A stretch of 15,897 nt of DNA, taken from NCBI GenBank assembly GCA_028689195.1, contig JAQTWR010000012.1, positions 1-15,897 on the forward strand, read 5' to 3'. Below the pieces are notes generated by a model. That model had not been told where the DNA came from and made no database searches. It was given only the letters and a program-made list of their open reading frames with translations. Below, piece by piece: positions 14,306 to 15,897 of this stretch. Positions within the stretch are counted from its first letter, which is position 1; each line of letters begins with the position of its first letter. The translations under genes and the position numbers were made by a program. The DNA comes from Anaerolineales bacterium. Lineage in GTDB: Bacteria; Chloroflexota; Anaerolineae; Anaerolineales; Villigracilaceae.

Positions 14306-14920
14306 ATGAAAACAAAACAGATCATCACAGTATTACTCATTGCGATCATCTTAACCGCGTGCGCGCCCGCCACGCCCGTTGAACCAACGCCCGACGTACT
14401 TGCCATCCGCACATCCGCCGCATACACGGTCGTCGCAGAATTTACGCTCACCGCCGCATCGTTCACATCCACGCCGCTGCCGCCCACCGAAACGCCAACG
14501 CCTGAACCGCCCACCGCCACAGCCACCGAAGCCTTCACCACCGACCCCACGCTCGCCGCGCTTGGCACGCCCGCCGCCTTATGCGACGATTATTCCTTCA
14601 CAGCCGATGTGACTATCCCAGACGGAACCACAATGACGGCTGGACAGGAATTTGTCAAAACGTGGAAGATCAAAAATACCGGCAATTGCACCTGGGGCGC
14701 GGGCTATAGTTTGATCTACTCCTACGGAGAAAAAATGAACGGGCAGCCCGTCCCGCTCGCCACAGTCGTCGCGCCCGATGGAGAAGTGGACGTCTCTATC
14801 AACTTCAAAGCGCCTGACAAGATCGGCGAATACACCAGCGCATGGCAAATGGTCAACCCCACAGGGTTCTCCTTCGGCACAAAAGAAAATATTCTGTATG
14901 TAAAAATCATCGTCCAATAA
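14306..14920 (+). CDS. Lipoprotein with NBR1-type Ig domain
   Basis: The 204-residue product has a lipoprotein signal ending ILTAC (lipidated C19), a Thr/Pro-rich spacer (about 52-90) and one NBR1-Ig-like domain (about 93-204). The domain contains IPDGTTMTAGQEFVKTWKIK, then NCTWGAGYSL and the closing SAWQMVNPTGFSFG strand. C93 and C128 match the cysteine pair of its neighbours. It is closer to the first copy than to the second. I chose ATG 14306, a few bases after AGAGGA; starts farther upstream would overlap the previous gene and remove the lipobox from the N-terminus. queG begins one base after its stop. Confidence 0.88.
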   Translation: MKTKQIITVLLIAIILTACAPATPVEPTPDVLAIRTSAAYTVVAEFTLTAASFTSTPLPPTETPTPEPPTATATEAFTTDPTLAALGTPAALCDDYSFTADVTIPDGTTMTAGQEFVKTWKIKNTGNCTWGAGYSLIYSYGEKMNGQPVPLATVVAPDGEVDVSINFKAPDKIGEYTSAWQMVNPTGFSFGTKENILYVKIIVQ

Positions 14921-14921
14921 G

Positions 14922-15897
14922 TTGAACGATCTCAAGCAAGCCATTAAAGACAAAACGCGCCAGTTGGGGTTCTCCCTGACTGGCGTCGCTTCTTCCGAAC
15001 CTTCCGCGCAATATGCGTTTTTTCAATCATGGCTCGAACATGGCTATCACGGCTCGATGCAATATCTTCAAAACGAGAAACGCGCCGACCCAAAACTTAT
15101 CCTCCCCGAATGTAAATCTATACTTATTCTTGCCCTGCCTTATTCGCCTTCATCCTTCATCCTTGATCCTTCATCCTTCAAAGTTGCCTCCTACGCCCTC
15201 GGCGACGACTACCACGACATCATCCCGCCGAAACTAAAACAAATCGTCGAATTCATCGAAGCGCAATTCGGGCAAAAAATCCCCAACCGCTATTACACAG
15301 ATACGGGACCCATCCTCGAACGCGAACTCGCGCAGCGCGCAGGGCTGGGATGGATCGGCAAAAACTCCATGCTCGTCAATCCAAAAATCGGCTCCGCGTT
15401 TTTGCTCGCGGAAATTCTACTCGGCGTCGAACTCGAACCCGACGCGCCCGCCACCGATCACTGCGGAACCTGCACGCGCTGCATCCAAGCCTGCCCAACG
15501 CAATGTATTTTGCCGAACCGAACGCTCGACGCGCGTCGCTGCATATCCTATCTCACCATCGAAAACAAAAACGAGATTCCCGAAGACCTGCGTCCGCAAA
15601 TGCAAAACTGGATTTTTGGATGCGACGCCTGTCAAGCGGTCTGCCCGTGGAATCGATTCGCGCCATCGAGTTCTATCTTCGCTTCAAGCGACGCGGCGAC
15701 TCTCCCCTCGGATTTATTGCTCGCCCCCGCCGAATTTAATCAACGCTTCAAACAGAGTCCCATCAAACGCGCCAAGCGACGCGGCTATTTACGCAACCTC
15801 GCCGTGGCGCTTGGAAACCGCAAAAATAAAAACGATATTCCGCTGTTGGAACAAGCCGCGCAGGATGCCGAGCCGCTGATCAGGGAACATGCCGCGT
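14922..15897 (+). CDS. queG: Epoxyqueuosine reductase QueG (3' end outside window)
   Basis: The frame from TTG 14922 is open to the window edge and gives 325 residues. QueG reduces epoxyqueuosine to queuosine in tRNA, the last step of queuosine synthesis, using cobalamin and two 4Fe-4S clusters. Family marks include SYALGDDYHD, RYYTDTGPILERELAQRAGLG followed by WIGKN, C181-x2-C184-x2-C187-x3-C191-P, C207, and C234-x2-C237-x3-C241-PWN. A HEAT-like C-terminal part seems to begin near residue 290. The start follows the lipoprotein stop by one base, with no ribosome site, so coupling or a different start is possible. Residues 76-86 (PSSFILDPSSF) are encoded by a simple repeat. Only the extreme C-terminus is missing. 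Confidence 0.95.
   Translation, partial: MNDLKQAIKDKTRQLGFSLTGVASSEPSAQYAFFQSWLEHGYHGSMQYLQNEKRADPKLILPECKSILILALPYSPSSFILDPSSFKVASYALGDDYHDIIPPKLKQIVEFIEAQFGQKIPNRYYTDTGPILERELAQRAGLGWIGKNSMLVNPKIGSAFLLAEILLGVELEPDAPATDHCGTCTRCIQACPTQCILPNRTLDARRCISYLTIENKNEIPEDLRPQMQNWIFGCDACQAVCPWNRFAPSSSIFASSDAATLPSDLLLAPAEFNQRFKQSPIKRAKRRGYLRNLAVALGNRKNKNDIPLLEQAAQDAEPLIREHAA
15147..15181 (+). repeat. TTCATCC tandem repeat inside queG
   Basis: Four imperfect copies of the unit TTCATCC or TTGATCC lie in frame within queG and encode PSSFILDPSSF. The complementary wording GGATGAA occurs upstream of the radical SAM gene (2430-2453). The segment falls in the loop before SYALGDDYHD, a position expected to tolerate variation. 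Confidence 0.65.

Noticed and set aside
15013..15897. Other plus-strand open frames over the queG region
   Set aside because: The frame beginning at TTG 14922 contains every QueG signature, so the others are shadows.

Overview
The window is 15.9 kb of moderately GC-rich bacterial DNA. Its style points to Chloroflexota, probably an Anaerolineae-like lineage. The clues are several short lipoproteins with Thr/Pro-rich linkers and NBR1-type Ig domains, densely packed genes, and gaps filled with dyad-bearing dispersed repeats. There is no rRNA gene, so this placement is an inference. I saw no tRNA, CRISPR array or phage gene.

Region 1 (about 320-6705, + strand) is the most interesting part. Seven genes lie head to tail and end at a hairpin terminator: a two-helix membrane protein with a zinc ribbon; a secreted/membrane DUF2207-like protein ending in a tail of alternating Cys and Ala (CACACACAGCACACA); a radical SAM/SPASM enzyme with a PqqD-like N-terminal domain; a stand-alone PAS protein; a protein with a coiled coil and C-terminal membrane anchor, vaguely RMND1/DUF155-like; a second PqqD-rSAM-like protein that has lost every iron-sulfur ligand; and a 54-residue two-helix membrane protein. 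I propose an undescribed peptide-modification system in which the active enzyme, perhaps helped by its dead paralogue, modifies the Cys tail of the DUF2207-like protein. The gene families are read from sequence; the substrate link is inference.

Region 2 (6744-9059, + strand) has its own promoter. It encodes a lipoprotein with a PsbP/DUF1795-like domain, a dual-specificity-type protein phosphatase and a class I SAM-dependent methyltransferase. The methyltransferase gene overlaps the convergent Nudix gene by 12 bases.

Region 3 (9048-10806, - strand) is a tightly overlapped operon: ECF sigma factor, membrane-anchored anti-sigma factor without zinc ligands, and a Nudix hydrolase with a zinc ribbon. 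Just upstream lies a 119-bp MITE-like element with terminal inverted repeats and an apparent 12-bp target duplication, followed by another dispersed repeat.

Region 4 (11171-12304, - strand) is a membrane-anchored protein with a Pro-rich stalk and a DUF3108-like outer domain. Divergently from it, region 5 (12407-15897, + strand) holds three tandem NBR1-Ig lipoproteins and then queG, the epoxyqueuosine reductase gene, which runs off the window end. Two minus-strand genes have a -10 box only 6-7 bases from the ATG, suggesting leaderless transcripts.
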